Assembly: GCF_040538665.1 (NCBI RefSeq)
Contig: NZ_JBEWXT010000001.1
Coordinates: 124,001 to 188,000, forward strand
Direction: 5' to 3'
From: Aureibaculum sp. 2308TA14-22
GTDB taxonomy: Bacteria > Bacteroidota > Bacteroidia > Flavobacteriales > Flavobacteriaceae
Length of the DNA stretch: 64,000 nucleotides
The notes below the pieces were generated by a model, which saw only the letters and a program-made list of their open reading frames with translations, was not told where the DNA came from and searched no databases. The position numbers and the translations under genes are program-made. How positions within the stretch are numbered: position 1 is the first letter of the stretch; each line of letters opens with the position of its first letter. Shown here piece by piece: positions 9,354 to 17,295 of the stretch.

Positions 9354-9576
9354 AGAACTGTTAATACTCTTTTTTTCTTAGTAAATTCTTATCAGAATTA
9401 CCCCGCCAACTACTTTAATAGTTTTCTTTCGCTTAAAAATGCTCATGGACTATTTTAACGTAAAATGAACAGGTAGAGAAAATGTAATGTTAAATGTTAA
9501 AGTTTGTAACACATTAGTTTTCTCATCGTCTTTTATAAATAGGAGAGTCTCTATAAAAAACTAAAACCCATCAACT

Positions 9577-10086
9577 ATGCTATCGTATATGCCGACTTTT
9601 ACTGACGACGAAATTTCTAATCGTTTTAGCAATATTAGCTTTTTAGTGGGTAGTTATGACATTGAAGTTTTTAGTTATACACTTTCTAAAGGTTGGGTAA
9701 AGTCGGGTACAGGGAATTCTGATTGCATAATTAAAGATACTTTTATTACCGAAAAAGTAAAACTAAATAAAGAAAATTGTATTGTCCATTTAAGCAACAC
9801 TATTGGCTGTGACGTCTTAGATGACACGTTCCGTCTCCTCTCTTTAGATATTCCTTTGGGCAGTATAGATGTTTATAAAGGCAAAATTGAAAACGAAACA
9901 TTAATCTTTACTAATCTTGATTCTGACACAAAAGCCAAAAGTAAAATTGGAGAAGAGTTATCATTTAAATTAATTTACAAAGCCCTTTCTGGTACTGAAA
10001 ACGAATTAGTAGTTGGATATACCAAAGATAAAGGTAAAACTTGGTGCCCTTTTGTAAAGAATGTTTATAAACGGATAGGAAAGTAA
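9577..10086 (+). CDS. Hypothetical protein, possibly lipocalin-like
   Basis: The 169-residue protein has no signal peptide and alternating hydrophobic beta strands. The N-terminal pattern (FLVGSYDIEVFSY, then WVKSGTGNSDCII) recalls the DUF1579-type lipocalin-like group, but I cannot assign it with confidence. It is a single gene followed by a strong terminator and is the last core gene before the island. No function is proposed. Confidence 0.7.
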   Translation: MLSYMPTFTDDEISNRFSNISFLVGSYDIEVFSYTLSKGWVKSGTGNSDCIIKDTFITEKVKLNKENCIVHLSNTIGCDVLDDTFRLLSLDIPLGSIDVYKGKIENETLIFTNLDSDTKAKSKIGEELSFKLIYKALSGTENELVVGYTKDKGKTWCPFVKNVYKRIGK

Positions 10087-10102
10087 AATATAGTACTTAA
10101 TT

Positions 10103-10143
10103 AAGCAAAAAAAAGCAGCACAATTGTGCTGCTTTTTTTGCTT
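10103..10143. terminator. Bidirectional terminator
   Basis: An 18-base palindrome (GCAGCACAATTGTGCTGC) is flanked by A8 and T7 tracts, and the flanks AAGC/GCTT continue the symmetry. It ends the hypothetical gene, and on the minus strand it follows a 15-bp piece of tRNA-Leu 3' end. Confidence 0.85.
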
Positions 10144-10158
10144 GTACTCGAGATGGGA
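10144..10158 (-). repeat. Short third copy of the tRNA-Leu 3' end
   Basis: Fifteen bases (GTACTCGAGATGGGA) are identical to the end of tRNA-Leu(UAA), and 18 of 19 match if extended. The sequence then diverges. Like the other two copies it is followed, in tRNA orientation, by a terminator hairpin. It is probably a decayed attachment site from an older integration, with 10159-10316 as a leftover; this is an inference. Confidence 0.55.
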
Positions 10159-10280
10159 ATTGCCTAAAGGCGAGTCCTTATTCAAACCTATTGAGAATTA
10201 AAAATACCAATCATTTCATGATTTCTTTTTTAGTTCCTCACTTTTGGTCAAATTTATTTGAAGCCAAAAGTTCCAAACAA

Positions 10281-10309
10281 AAAAACCAAAGCGAAAGCTT
10301 TGGTTTTTT
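10281..10309 (-). terminator. Terminator beside the left attachment site
   Basis: The stem ACCAAAGC/GCTTTGGT has a GAAA loop and A/T tracts. It sits just beyond the tRNA 3' fragment at 10317 and was probably the tRNA-Leu terminator before the island inserted. Confidence 0.75.
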
Positions 10310-10316
10310 ATTCATC

Positions 10317-10377
10317 AGTACTCGAGATGGGACTTGAACCCATACGGACATTACTGTCCACTGGATTTTAAGTCCAG
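10317..10377 (-). repeat. Left attachment site, tRNA-Leu 3' fragment
   Basis: This 61-bp stretch is identical to 63175-63235. It holds the anticodon arm, variable arm, T arm and acceptor 3' strand of tRNA-Leu(UAA) but lacks the 5' half (the sequence diverges at 10378). It cannot make a tRNA and marks the distal end of the integrated element. Confidence 0.93.
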
Positions 10378-10445
10378 TCTTTCTGCAACCAAAAAAACAT
10401 AAGTAAACTCATTATCAACTGATTAACAGTAGTTTAATATTTTTT

Positions 10446-10497
10446 GATTTCAATTGATTTCAATTAAAATCAACATTTGTTGTACCTATGTTGTACC
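10446..10497. repeat. Paired direct repeats, likely recombinase arm sites (left)
   Basis: GATTTCAATT occurs twice in tandem (10446-10465), then TGTTGTACC occurs twice, 2 bp apart (10478-10486 and 10489-10497). The 20-bp TGTTGTACC pair recurs exactly near the right end (63108-63127). The position upstream of the integrase and near both ends fits arm-type binding sites for the integrase or an excision factor. Confidence 0.65.
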
Positions 10498-10533
10498 AAA
10501 TTTTCTTATCTTTATAGTTCAAAAATAAAATCC

Positions 10534-11745
10534 ATGACTTCAAATGCAAAAATAACGTTAAGGAGAAAACCAAACAAACAGGGTAAATACCCTTTGGCTA
10601 TTAGAATTACTAAGAATAGAAAATCTAATTACATGTATCTTGGTCATTATATTAGTTTAAAATATTGGGATGAAAAAAATAAAATAGTCAGGAAATCGCA
10701 TCCAAACTCAATTAGGTTAAATAATCTTTTACTTTCTAAACTTGTTGAAATTAATAAAAGTTTGCTTCAACTTCAAACCGAAAGCAACGATATTTCTGCA
10801 AGCCAAATAAAAAAGAAACTAACTTTTTCTAAAAAAAATTCAAGTTTTTTTGGAGTTGCTGAAGATTATTTGAATGAATTGGAAAATGATAAGAAATTAT
10901 CCAGGTTATCCTCTGATAAATCTCGAATAAAACATGTCTTAAGTTATAATCAATCTAAACATCTTAGTTTTCAAGAAATTAATGAAACTTTTTTGAGACA
11001 ATTTTCATCTTATTTAAGAAATAAATCTTTATCAGAGAGATCTGTTGTGAACAATTTGGTCGTTATAAGAACCCTTTTTAATAGAGCAATAAAAATGCAA
11101 ATAGTAGATAGGAGGCTATATCCATTTGGAGCTGATAAGATTCGTATTAAATTTCCAGAAACTGAGAAAATTGGATTAACCAAAGAAGAAATTATGAAAT
11201 TGGAATTGGTAATTGATTTATCGAAGAATGAAATATATGCAAGAAATGTATGGCTTTTTAGTTTTTATTTTGCTGGAATACGAGTCGCAGATGTCATAAA
11301 AATTAGATGGAGTGATATTTATGATGGAAGATTTCATTATAGAATGAATAAAAACTCAAAACTACTTTCACTTAAAATTTCAGACAAAGTGGAACCTATT
11401 TTGGAGTATTATTTTGAAGATAAGAAAAGCGAAGATGATTTTATTTTTCCTGAAATGAAAAAGGCAAATTTAAAAGATGCAAAGGATATTTATGCAAAGA
11501 CAAAAACAGCAACTAAAAAATATAATAAACATCTAATACAGGTGGCCAATAAAGCGGGTATTGATAAAAAAATCACAATGCATATTGCAAGGCATAGTTT
11601 CGGAAATATATCAAAGGATAAAATTCCAATTCAAATGTTACAGAAACTATATCGCCATTCTTCACTTACTACGACAATATCATATCAGGCAAATTTTATC
11701 CATAATGATACAGACGAAGCGTTAGATAGTGTTATAAATTTCTAA
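10534..11745 (+). CDS. Tyrosine recombinase (island integrase)
   Basis: The start at 10534 (MTSNAKITLRRKPN) gives 403 residues, a normal size. An upstream TTG at 10477 would run through the arm-type repeats and is unlikely. An N-terminal Arm-DNA-binding region (1-95) and a SAM-like core-binding domain (about 105-195) precede the catalytic domain. Catalytic residues seen are R250 (GIRVAD), H350-x2-R353 (HIARHSFG), H375 and nucleophile Y384. It should catalyse integration at and excision from tRNA-Leu. The family is that of Bacteroidota conjugative and mobilisable elements. Confidence 0.93.
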   Translation: MTSNAKITLRRKPNKQGKYPLAIRITKNRKSNYMYLGHYISLKYWDEKNKIVRKSHPNSIRLNNLLLSKLVEINKSLLQLQTESNDISASQIKKKLTFSKKNSSFFGVAEDYLNELENDKKLSRLSSDKSRIKHVLSYNQSKHLSFQEINETFLRQFSSYLRNKSLSERSVVNNLVVIRTLFNRAIKMQIVDRRLYPFGADKIRIKFPETEKIGLTKEEIMKLELVIDLSKNEIYARNVWLFSFYFAGIRVADVIKIRWSDIYDGRFHYRMNKNSKLLSLKISDKVEPILEYYFEDKKSEDDFIFPEMKKANLKDAKDIYAKTKTATKKYNKHLIQVANKAGIDKKITMHIARHSFGNISKDKIPIQMLQKLYRHSSLTTTISYQANFIHNDTDEALDSVINF

Positions 11746-11755
11746 TAGAGTGGTT

Positions 11756-11875
11756 TCTACACAAATTTACGCTAGAGTCGTTGAACGAAAAGTTAGTGTT
11801 GACATGCTAAAACTGCAAGAACAATTCAAAGAAAAATCATCAGGGTACAATGCTATTAAAAACAAGAGCAAGTAA
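11756..11875 (+). pseudogene. C-terminal remnant of a second tyrosine recombinase
   Basis: Codons from 11756 read STQIYARVVERKVSVDML and continue for 39 residues to TAA. This is the typical C-terminal end of Bacteroidota recombinases: the catalytic Tyr in TQIYA, then a KVSxDMxxLQ helix. No upstream part is present. It directly abuts the end of the intact integrase gene and suggests an older recombinase gene was replaced. Confidence 0.6.
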
Positions 11876-12246
11876 TTCTTAAAAAATATAATCTCCAAAA
11901 AAGTAGTTGCCATTTTCGAACTCGAAGCTGTCTTAAGCTTGTCCAAATTTTGGTCAACAGCTTTTTCTGTTTTGAAAACTTTGATTCCATAAAATTTGTA
12001 TCGATTTGACATTTTCCATTTTTTGAAAAATTTTATAAAAACCTTCAAAAATATGGCTTGTTTTTTTCTTTTTTCAAGTTTAGCCCTGTTTGTATTGTTT
12101 ATTCCTGTTTTATAATGTTTATCTTTAGATACCAGTGCTGGTCCATAGCTGGTCCAAATTTTGGTTAAGTATCGGAACAGAGGTTGTCCCGATTTTGGTA
12201 CAGTGTTGACCATAGCTCGTTCATAGCTTATCCTTATATTGGACAT
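11767..12246 (-). CDS. Doubtful hypothetical ORF
   Basis: An open frame of about 159 residues starts at the ATG at 12246. It is basic and has no recognisable domain. Its last 35 codons are antisense to the recombinase remnant, and its first part covers an AT-rich stretch with near-repeats of CCATAGCTGGTCC and TCATAGCT around 12140-12235. It may be a decayed mobilisation gene downstream of the BfmA-like gene or not a gene at all. Confidence 0.25.
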   Translation of the reverse strand: MSNIRISYERAMVNTVPKSGQPLFRYLTKIWTSYGPALVSKDKHYKTGINNTNRAKLEKRKKQAIFLKVFIKFFKKWKMSNRYKFYGIKVFKTEKAVDQNLDKLKTASSSKMATTFLEIIFFKNYLLLFLIALYPDDFSLNCSCSFSMSTLTFRSTTLA

Positions 12247-12292
12247 CTTAGTTATAAATATTTTTTGTACTGTTTTAATCAAGATTAATAGG

Positions 12293-12847
12293 TTAAATAT
12301 TGTTCTCATTTCTAAATTTTTCAAAATCTTTTTCGGTAGTATTTAGTTTAAAATAGTCTTTCCCCAAGGTTCGTTTTTCAAGTGTAATCTTATTTATAAT
12401 TTTTCTAACTTCAAACTTAAACCCATTGTGTTCTTTTTTCATTTTGTAATACTGATCCCGATAATAAGTCAATTCTTCATCTTCGGTAATTAAGATTGGA
12501 TCCATAAATTTCTTCTCGACCAACATAGGTTCTTCTTCCATTACTTTTTCTTCAAAAAGGGAAAGCAACATGGCATTGGTAGGTTTGGTCTGTTCTTTTT
12601 CTATGCTTTTGATAATGGCGATGGAAGCTTCGGTCCGTTTTCTATTTTTTACAATTTCCTGTACGATACTTCGCTCAAATCTGTCTGAAGGTAAAAAGCC
12701 ATGCCACTCAAAAAAATCCATAATAACGGTAAGCGTTTTGGAATGTGATTTTGCTATTTTCTTGGAAAATAATCGAAATCTTTTCGCAACTGAAGCCTTA
12801 AAATTTACTGTGCTGTACTTATAATTATATTTGCCTTTTACTATCAT
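12293..12847 (-). CDS. BfmA/BtgA-type mobilisation protein
   Basis: The 184-residue product from the ATG at 12847 carries the helical segment typical of the family (VNFKASVAKRFRLFSKKIAK, then MDFFEWHG) and a C-terminal coiled region. Family members assist the relaxase at oriT in Bacteroides mobilisable elements. No complete relaxase gene follows it here, so the mobilisation module appears truncated. An upstream in-frame ATG at 12886 is an alternative start. The three-hairpin region just upstream is a candidate oriT. Confidence 0.7.
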   Translation of the reverse strand: MIVKGKYNYKYSTVNFKASVAKRFRLFSKKIAKSHSKTLTVIMDFFEWHGFLPSDRFERSIVQEIVKNRKRTEASIAIIKSIEKEQTKPTNAMLLSLFEEKVMEEEPMLVEKKFMDPILITEDEELTYYRDQYYKMKKEHNGFKFEVRKIINKITLEKRTLGKDYFKLNTTEKDFEKFRNENNI

Positions 12848-12953
12848 TTTACGCCAAACTTTTTTACTGTTTTCTGGTACTCTCAAGTGGTTTGAGCCAA
12901 ACTTTTTCGCTCTTCCAAATTATGAAAATTAAAAAAATGCCCATTTCATAGGC

Positions 12954-13035
12954 TTTTGCGTAGCAAAATGAAACTGTAACACCGCCATTGCGTGTTACCC
13001 TCTTGCTTCTCCATTTCGTCACGCTAAAGCGTGAC
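12954..13035. other. Candidate oriT: three hairpins upstream of the mobilisation gene
   Basis: Three consecutive perfect inverted repeats occur: TTTTGC-3-GCAAAA (12954-12968), GTAACAC-9-GTGTTAC (12976-12998) and GTCACGCT-2-AGCGTGAC (13018-13035). Stacked hairpins beside a mobilisation gene are what an origin of transfer looks like. No nic site is identified. Confidence 0.5.
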
Positions 13036-13061
13036 AAAATATTCGAACAACTGATTATCAT

Positions 13062-14295
13062 CAGTTGCTTATTTTAAAAATTTAAATTCTACAATTCAAT
13101 GTTTGACTAGCATCATAATGACTGTATAAATATCATCCAAAAGGTATATTCTCACAATCAAAATCAAAATGTGTATTTACTTTTAAAGGTATTTTATTTA
13201 CTTAAAAAACAAAAATGTGGAATGTTGTCAAATAGTTCGTTTTGTCATCAAAAAACAGGATTTTGAGAAAATCATAACTTAAAGTCGTCAAGTTTTTGAA
13301 ATTGGTAGGATGAAATTTACCGAAGATAAAATAAGAAACGTATTAGGATTAATATTGCCCTCTTTTGATTTAAACTGAAATTAATTTTAAGGGGTGTCTG
13401 TATGATTTCTTTCGTGCTGAGCACAATGGATTAAGTGGGTTTTGTCAAGACTTTTAGAAAACAAATCAGGAGTGTATGCGACGTAGCAAAATCTTAAGAT
13501 TTTCAAGGAAGTAGAAACCTTATTTTTTTCTAAAACTTGTATAGTCTTGACAAGTTCCATAATGGCATTAGCAATTCTTTTAAAGCCATTTGTGTCGAGA
13601 GCGTACAGACAGTTTAGCGATCAAAGCAAATGGGTTTTATTTAGAATTGGTTATGTCATGCCTGTTTTTTGTTGTCCCGAAAAACAACAAAGGCTTCCTC
13701 CATTATAAACCCCTTAAAATGTGTTCTGGAAAGAAAGGTTTTAACTTTCCGATGAAAAGGCGGACTTCCTTCCAAAGTTTATAAGGCTCGATAATTCCAT
13801 CCTACATAAGAATAACAAAGAAAAATTTATTGAAAATTATGGGCTTTGGAAAGGTGTCCAAGACCTTTAGTTGAGAAGCTCTTTTCCTGAAATGGAGTGC
13901 GACGGAATGGAAGGAAATGTGCTGAATGTAACTATAAGGTGTTAATTGATCTATAATTTAATATGAAACACCAATATTTTCAAGACTACTGAACTGAGAA
14001 GATACATTATTAGAAGTCAAATTTTCACTACGAGGTGGTAATAAAATTAGGTTGCATTTACCCTAAAAACAATAGGCAACATTATCCTTATTTTGTTGCA
14101 TTACCTAATATCAATACTTTAATTTTTAACAGGAAATTTTTAAAATTAATTTTTGGATTGAGAACCAATTTGGATATAAGATGAAAACCAAATTAATTCA
14201 AATAGGTAAAAACTTTAAACTCATAGTTCAATTTTTTTTATGAAGCTGTTTTTATGAAATGCAATTGAAACAGACGAGAGTGAGGTGATTTTATA
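13062..14295. other. Gene-free region with long imperfect inverted repeats
   Basis: I see no convincing gene in these 1.2 kb. The part 13384-13720 is symmetric: ATTTTAAGGGGT (13384-13395) faces its complement at 13709-13720, TTGTCAAGACT with a TTTTAGAAAA segment recurs inverted around 13520-13555, and 13564-13593 pairs imperfectly with 13627-13662. A further hairpin (TTTGTTGT/ACAACAAA) lies near 13670-13690. It may be a structured RNA, a transfer or replication site, or a decayed element. The rest is plain AT-rich DNA. Confidence 0.45.
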
Positions 14296-15576
14296 TTAAT
14301 TGTGTACTTCGGGACTTTTAAAGTTCCATTTCAATGCCGACAATCCACCACCTATTAAGGCCATAATTACAAAGAAATAAAACAGGTTATTCCAACCAAA
14401 AGCTTCATTGATTGCTACTACTATAAAGCCTGAAAACATTTGACCTATTGACCCGGTTCCATTAATAATTCCTGCTGCCATTCCTGCTCCTTTTTTACCA
14501 CCAACATCCATAGCACCAGCTGTGCAAATAAGTGAATCTGGGCCATAGGTTGCAATGCCAATTAAGGCAATGCTTAAAACTACGCCGGTTTTACCAAAAG
14601 TAACCATATATGGATGTATTAAGCAAACTATCGCTAAACCAACCATCATAATTGTAACAGTACTAAATCGTTTTGATTTAAAAAATTTATCGGAAGAATA
14701 ACCCGCAAGGATAACGCCAAAAAAACCAATTAATTCATAAACCGAGGAAATGTAACCTGCTTCATTTACATCATAATTTAATGATTTTTCAAGATAAATA
14801 GGGAGCCAAAATAAAAAAGCATAACGTGTCATTTTAAGAATCATATAACAGCTAGAATAAATCCAAAGTGCTTTATTTTTTAAAAGAATTTTTAAGATTT
14901 TTAGGTTTTCGGATTTTTTGGTTACTTGAGATTGGAACTGATATTTATCTTCAACTATTATAGGAATATTAATATCTCTAGGATTATTCCTGGTGAATAA
15001 TAAATAAAAAAACGCCACTATAAGAAGTATTATTGAAGGGAAAAAGAAACCTCTTTTCCATCCCATTTCAGACATAAAATCCATATCAAAAGCAACATAA
15101 GTTGCAAAAATAGTAGCTAAAAATCCGCCAGTAACATAGCATGTGGACCACCAAGACATTACAATACCGCGTTCGTTACTTCTATACCACGGGGTCATAT
15201 TTTTAACTAAGCCACTCCAACCAGTTGATTGTCCATAACCGTTAATAGCAATTAGGAAAATTAGAATCCCAATAGAAAATGACATTCCTAAAAAAAAATT
15301 AGAAACAGCAGCCAGGAATAAACCTATACTAACAATTTTTCTAGGACCAAAAGTATCTGAAAAGTAACCATTTAAAAATTGGCCAATTGTATACACTAAA
15401 CTATAAATAAATATAATTGTAGCATAATCTGAATTGTTTAAACCTAAATCGGTTTCCATAGAACTCCAAGTGACCGATAAATTTTTACGGCCAAAATAAA
15501 AACCAGCGTAAGCAATCCATGTAAGAACAAAAATCCGCTTTCTCCAGTAATTCTGTTCTTTTGAAAATCCTGTCAT
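14296..15576 (-). CDS. OPA-type MFS transporter, probable phosphonate importer
   Basis: The 426-residue protein has 12 predicted membrane segments. The N-terminal run WIAYAGFYFGRKNLS is the signature of the organophosphate:phosphate antiporter group (GlpT, UhpT, PgtP), and GYFSDTFGPRK is the MFS loop 2-3 motif. Family members exchange phosphate for sugar phosphates, glycerol-3-phosphate or related anions. Its start overlaps the regulator stop (ATGA), and it is the last gene of the phn operon. Import of AEP or another phosphonate in exchange for the phosphate released by PhnA is therefore likely (inference). Export of an intermediate is less likely. Confidence 0.82.
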   Translation of the reverse strand: MTGFSKEQNYWRKRIFVLTWIAYAGFYFGRKNLSVTWSSMETDLGLNNSDYATIIFIYSLVYTIGQFLNGYFSDTFGPRKIVSIGLFLAAVSNFFLGMSFSIGILIFLIAINGYGQSTGWSGLVKNMTPWYRSNERGIVMSWWSTCYVTGGFLATIFATYVAFDMDFMSEMGWKRGFFFPSIILLIVAFFYLLFTRNNPRDINIPIIVEDKYQFQSQVTKKSENLKILKILLKNKALWIYSSCYMILKMTRYAFLFWLPIYLEKSLNYDVNEAGYISSVYELIGFFGVILAGYSSDKFFKSKRFSTVTIMMVGLAIVCLIHPYMVTFGKTGVVLSIALIGIATYGPDSLICTAGAMDVGGKKGAGMAAGIINGTGSIGQMFSGFIVVAINEAFGWNNLFYFFVIMALIGGGLSALKWNFKSPEVHN

Positions 15577-16136
15577 CGTTTCTTAATCAAATACATTTTG
15601 AGTAGGGTGGCATTTGTAGAATATTTAGTATTCCAGCCTAACGGGAATACACCATCATAAAATAAAAGGTCACCCTCATTTAAGGTTATAATTTCTTTAT
15701 CAAGTATATAGTCCAATTTTCCTTGTAAAACATAGGCAAGTTCGTAAGTATCACCGGCAATAGGCTTTCTGTAAATCCCTTCTTTTACTTTAATAATATA
15801 AGTTCTTAAGTTACTTGCGGGGACGTTATTGGAAAATAGAAAGGTATATTCCAAACCTTCCGAATCATCTCGTTCTTCTATTTCTCCTTCACCTTTTCTA
15901 ATAAGAATATATTTTCCTCCTTTTGAAGTAGATAAATTTAACTCTGTTAAATTTATTTCTAGAGACTGCATTATTTTTAAAAGTACAGGCAGAGAAGGAG
16001 TCGTTCTATAATTTTCAATTTTTGAAATAAGCCCGATGCTAACGTCACTCATCTTAGCAACTTGCTTGAGATTCAGGCCTTTACTCAATCTGATTCTTTT
16101 TAATTCTTTTCCTAAGTTTACGAGTACATCTTCCAA
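15573..16136 (-). CDS. XRE-cupin transcriptional regulator
   Basis: The 187-residue protein has an N-terminal XRE helix-turn-helix (about 10-64, LKQVAKMSDVSIGLISKIEN) and a C-terminal small cupin (about 105-182, AGDTYELAYVLQGKLDYIL, then LNEGDLLFYDG). Such regulators sense a small ligand in the cupin and often control nearby catabolic genes. It sits between phnW and the transporter in one operon, so it probably responds to AEP or an intermediate. It is a candidate to bind the palindrome at 20054-20068 and its copies. Confidence 0.88.
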   Translation of the reverse strand: MEDVLVNLGKELKRIRLSKGLNLKQVAKMSDVSIGLISKIENYRTTPSLPVLLKIMQSLEINLTELNLSTSKGGKYILIRKGEGEIEERDDSEGLEYTFLFSNNVPASNLRTYIIKVKEGIYRKPIAGDTYELAYVLQGKLDYILDKEIITLNEGDLLFYDGVFPLGWNTKYSTNATLLKMYLIKKR

Positions 16137-16153
16137 AATTTATCAATTTAATT

Positions 16154-17260
16154 TTACAAATATTTTATTTGACCAAGATACGCTTTTAAAACGTTTAGGA
16201 AAGCTTGCATATCTTCATAATCTATTTGTCCGATGTTAGAAATTCTAAATGTATCGTAATTATTTACTTTTCCAGGATAAATTGTAAATCCTCTTTCAAA
16301 GAAATAATCGTGCATTTCGTTAAAATCATAAGCATCTGTTTTTGGTTCTAGGATAGAGGTGATAATCTTTGAATGATATTCTTTATCAATTAAATACTCT
16401 AAACCTAATTCATCTAAACCGTTTAAAAGTGTCTCCCAAGATTTGCTATATCTTGCATAACGAGCTTCTATAGTCTCTTCTTTAGTTTCTATAATGGCTT
16501 GTTTTAATGCATAAAATGTTTGTACCGGCGGCGTAAAACGTGTTTGATGTGTCTTTTCAAAATTAGCGTATTGTGCAAATAGATTTAGGTATAAACTACG
16601 CATTGGAATAGTAGCGGTAGCCTCTAAGGCTGCTTTGTTACAAATAGCAAAACCAATACCGGCCATTCCTTGAATGTTTTTATTAGAACTGGCCGCTAAA
16701 TAATCTATATTCATAGATTTCATATCTACAGGAATAGCGGCAAATCCGCTCATGGAATCTACAATAAAACTAATATTGTGTTTTTTACAAAGTTTACCAA
16801 CCGATGTTATATCATTGAGTAAACCGGTTGTAGTTTCATGATGAATCATGGCTAAATGTGTTAAGCCATCAGTTTTTTGAATTAAAGTTTCCAAAGATTT
16901 TAAATCTATTGGTTCTATGGAGGAAGATTCATAAACTACGGTTGGAATCTTATAAACACTTGTAATTTGACACATACGTTTTCCGTAAGCCCCATTGTCT
17001 ATAATTAAAACTTTGCCGCTATCGGAAATTACAGAATTTAGAATGGCTTCTACCGTTGCGGTTCCAGAACCACCAAATAATACGGTGGCATATTCTTTGG
17101 GGTCACCAACAAACTTTGTAATTTCTGTTGCACAAAATTCCATTAAGTCGCCAAATTCTTTCTCTCTTGGGCAAATATCCGGTACTGCTTGTGCCAATTT
17201 TACAGAATCTGTAGTGGTTGCCGGACCAGGATTTAGTAATACGTTTCTTGTTATTTTCAT
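16154..17260 (-). CDS. phnW: 2-aminoethylphosphonate-pyruvate transaminase
   Basis: The 368-residue PLP enzyme (class V aminotransferase fold) turns AEP and pyruvate into phosphonoacetaldehyde and alanine. Seen are LNPGPATTT at the N terminus, FGGSGTATVEA (PLP phosphate region, about 62-72), IVDSMSGF and the Schiff-base lysine K194 in SSNKNIQG. Length and motifs match PhnW from start to end. It lies 35 bases downstream of phnY and 17 bases upstream of the regulator gene, in one operon. Confidence 0.94.
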   Translation of the reverse strand: MKITRNVLLNPGPATTTDSVKLAQAVPDICPREKEFGDLMEFCATEITKFVGDPKEYATVLFGGSGTATVEAILNSVISDSGKVLIIDNGAYGKRMCQITSVYKIPTVVYESSSIEPIDLKSLETLIQKTDGLTHLAMIHHETTTGLLNDITSVGKLCKKHNISFIVDSMSGFAAIPVDMKSMNIDYLAASSNKNIQGMAGIGFAICNKAALEATATIPMRSLYLNLFAQYANFEKTHQTRFTPPVQTFYALKQAIIETKEETIEARYARYSKSWETLLNGLDELGLEYLIDKEYHSKIITSILEPKTDAYDFNEMHDYFFERGFTIYPGKVNNYDTFRISNIGQIDYEDMQAFLNVLKAYLGQIKYL

Positions 17261-17295
17261 TTATTTTGAAGAATTAGAAATAATAATTTTATAAT

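Noticed and set aside
10317-10377. Second tRNA-Leu gene
   Set aside because: Only the 3' part is present; the 5' acceptor strand and D arm are missing, so it is an attachment site and not a tRNA.
12864-13061. 65-codon frame on the - strand across the hairpins
   Set aside because: It overlaps the candidate oriT and the start region of the mobilisation gene, and has no protein-like features.
13384-13720. Group II intron
   Set aside because: No reverse transcriptase gene and no clear domain V are seen; a leading GTGTCTG is not enough.
13590-13784. 64-codon open frame on the + strand
   Set aside because: It lies inside the inverted-repeat region, has no recognisable domain and is explained better by the DNA structure than by coding.
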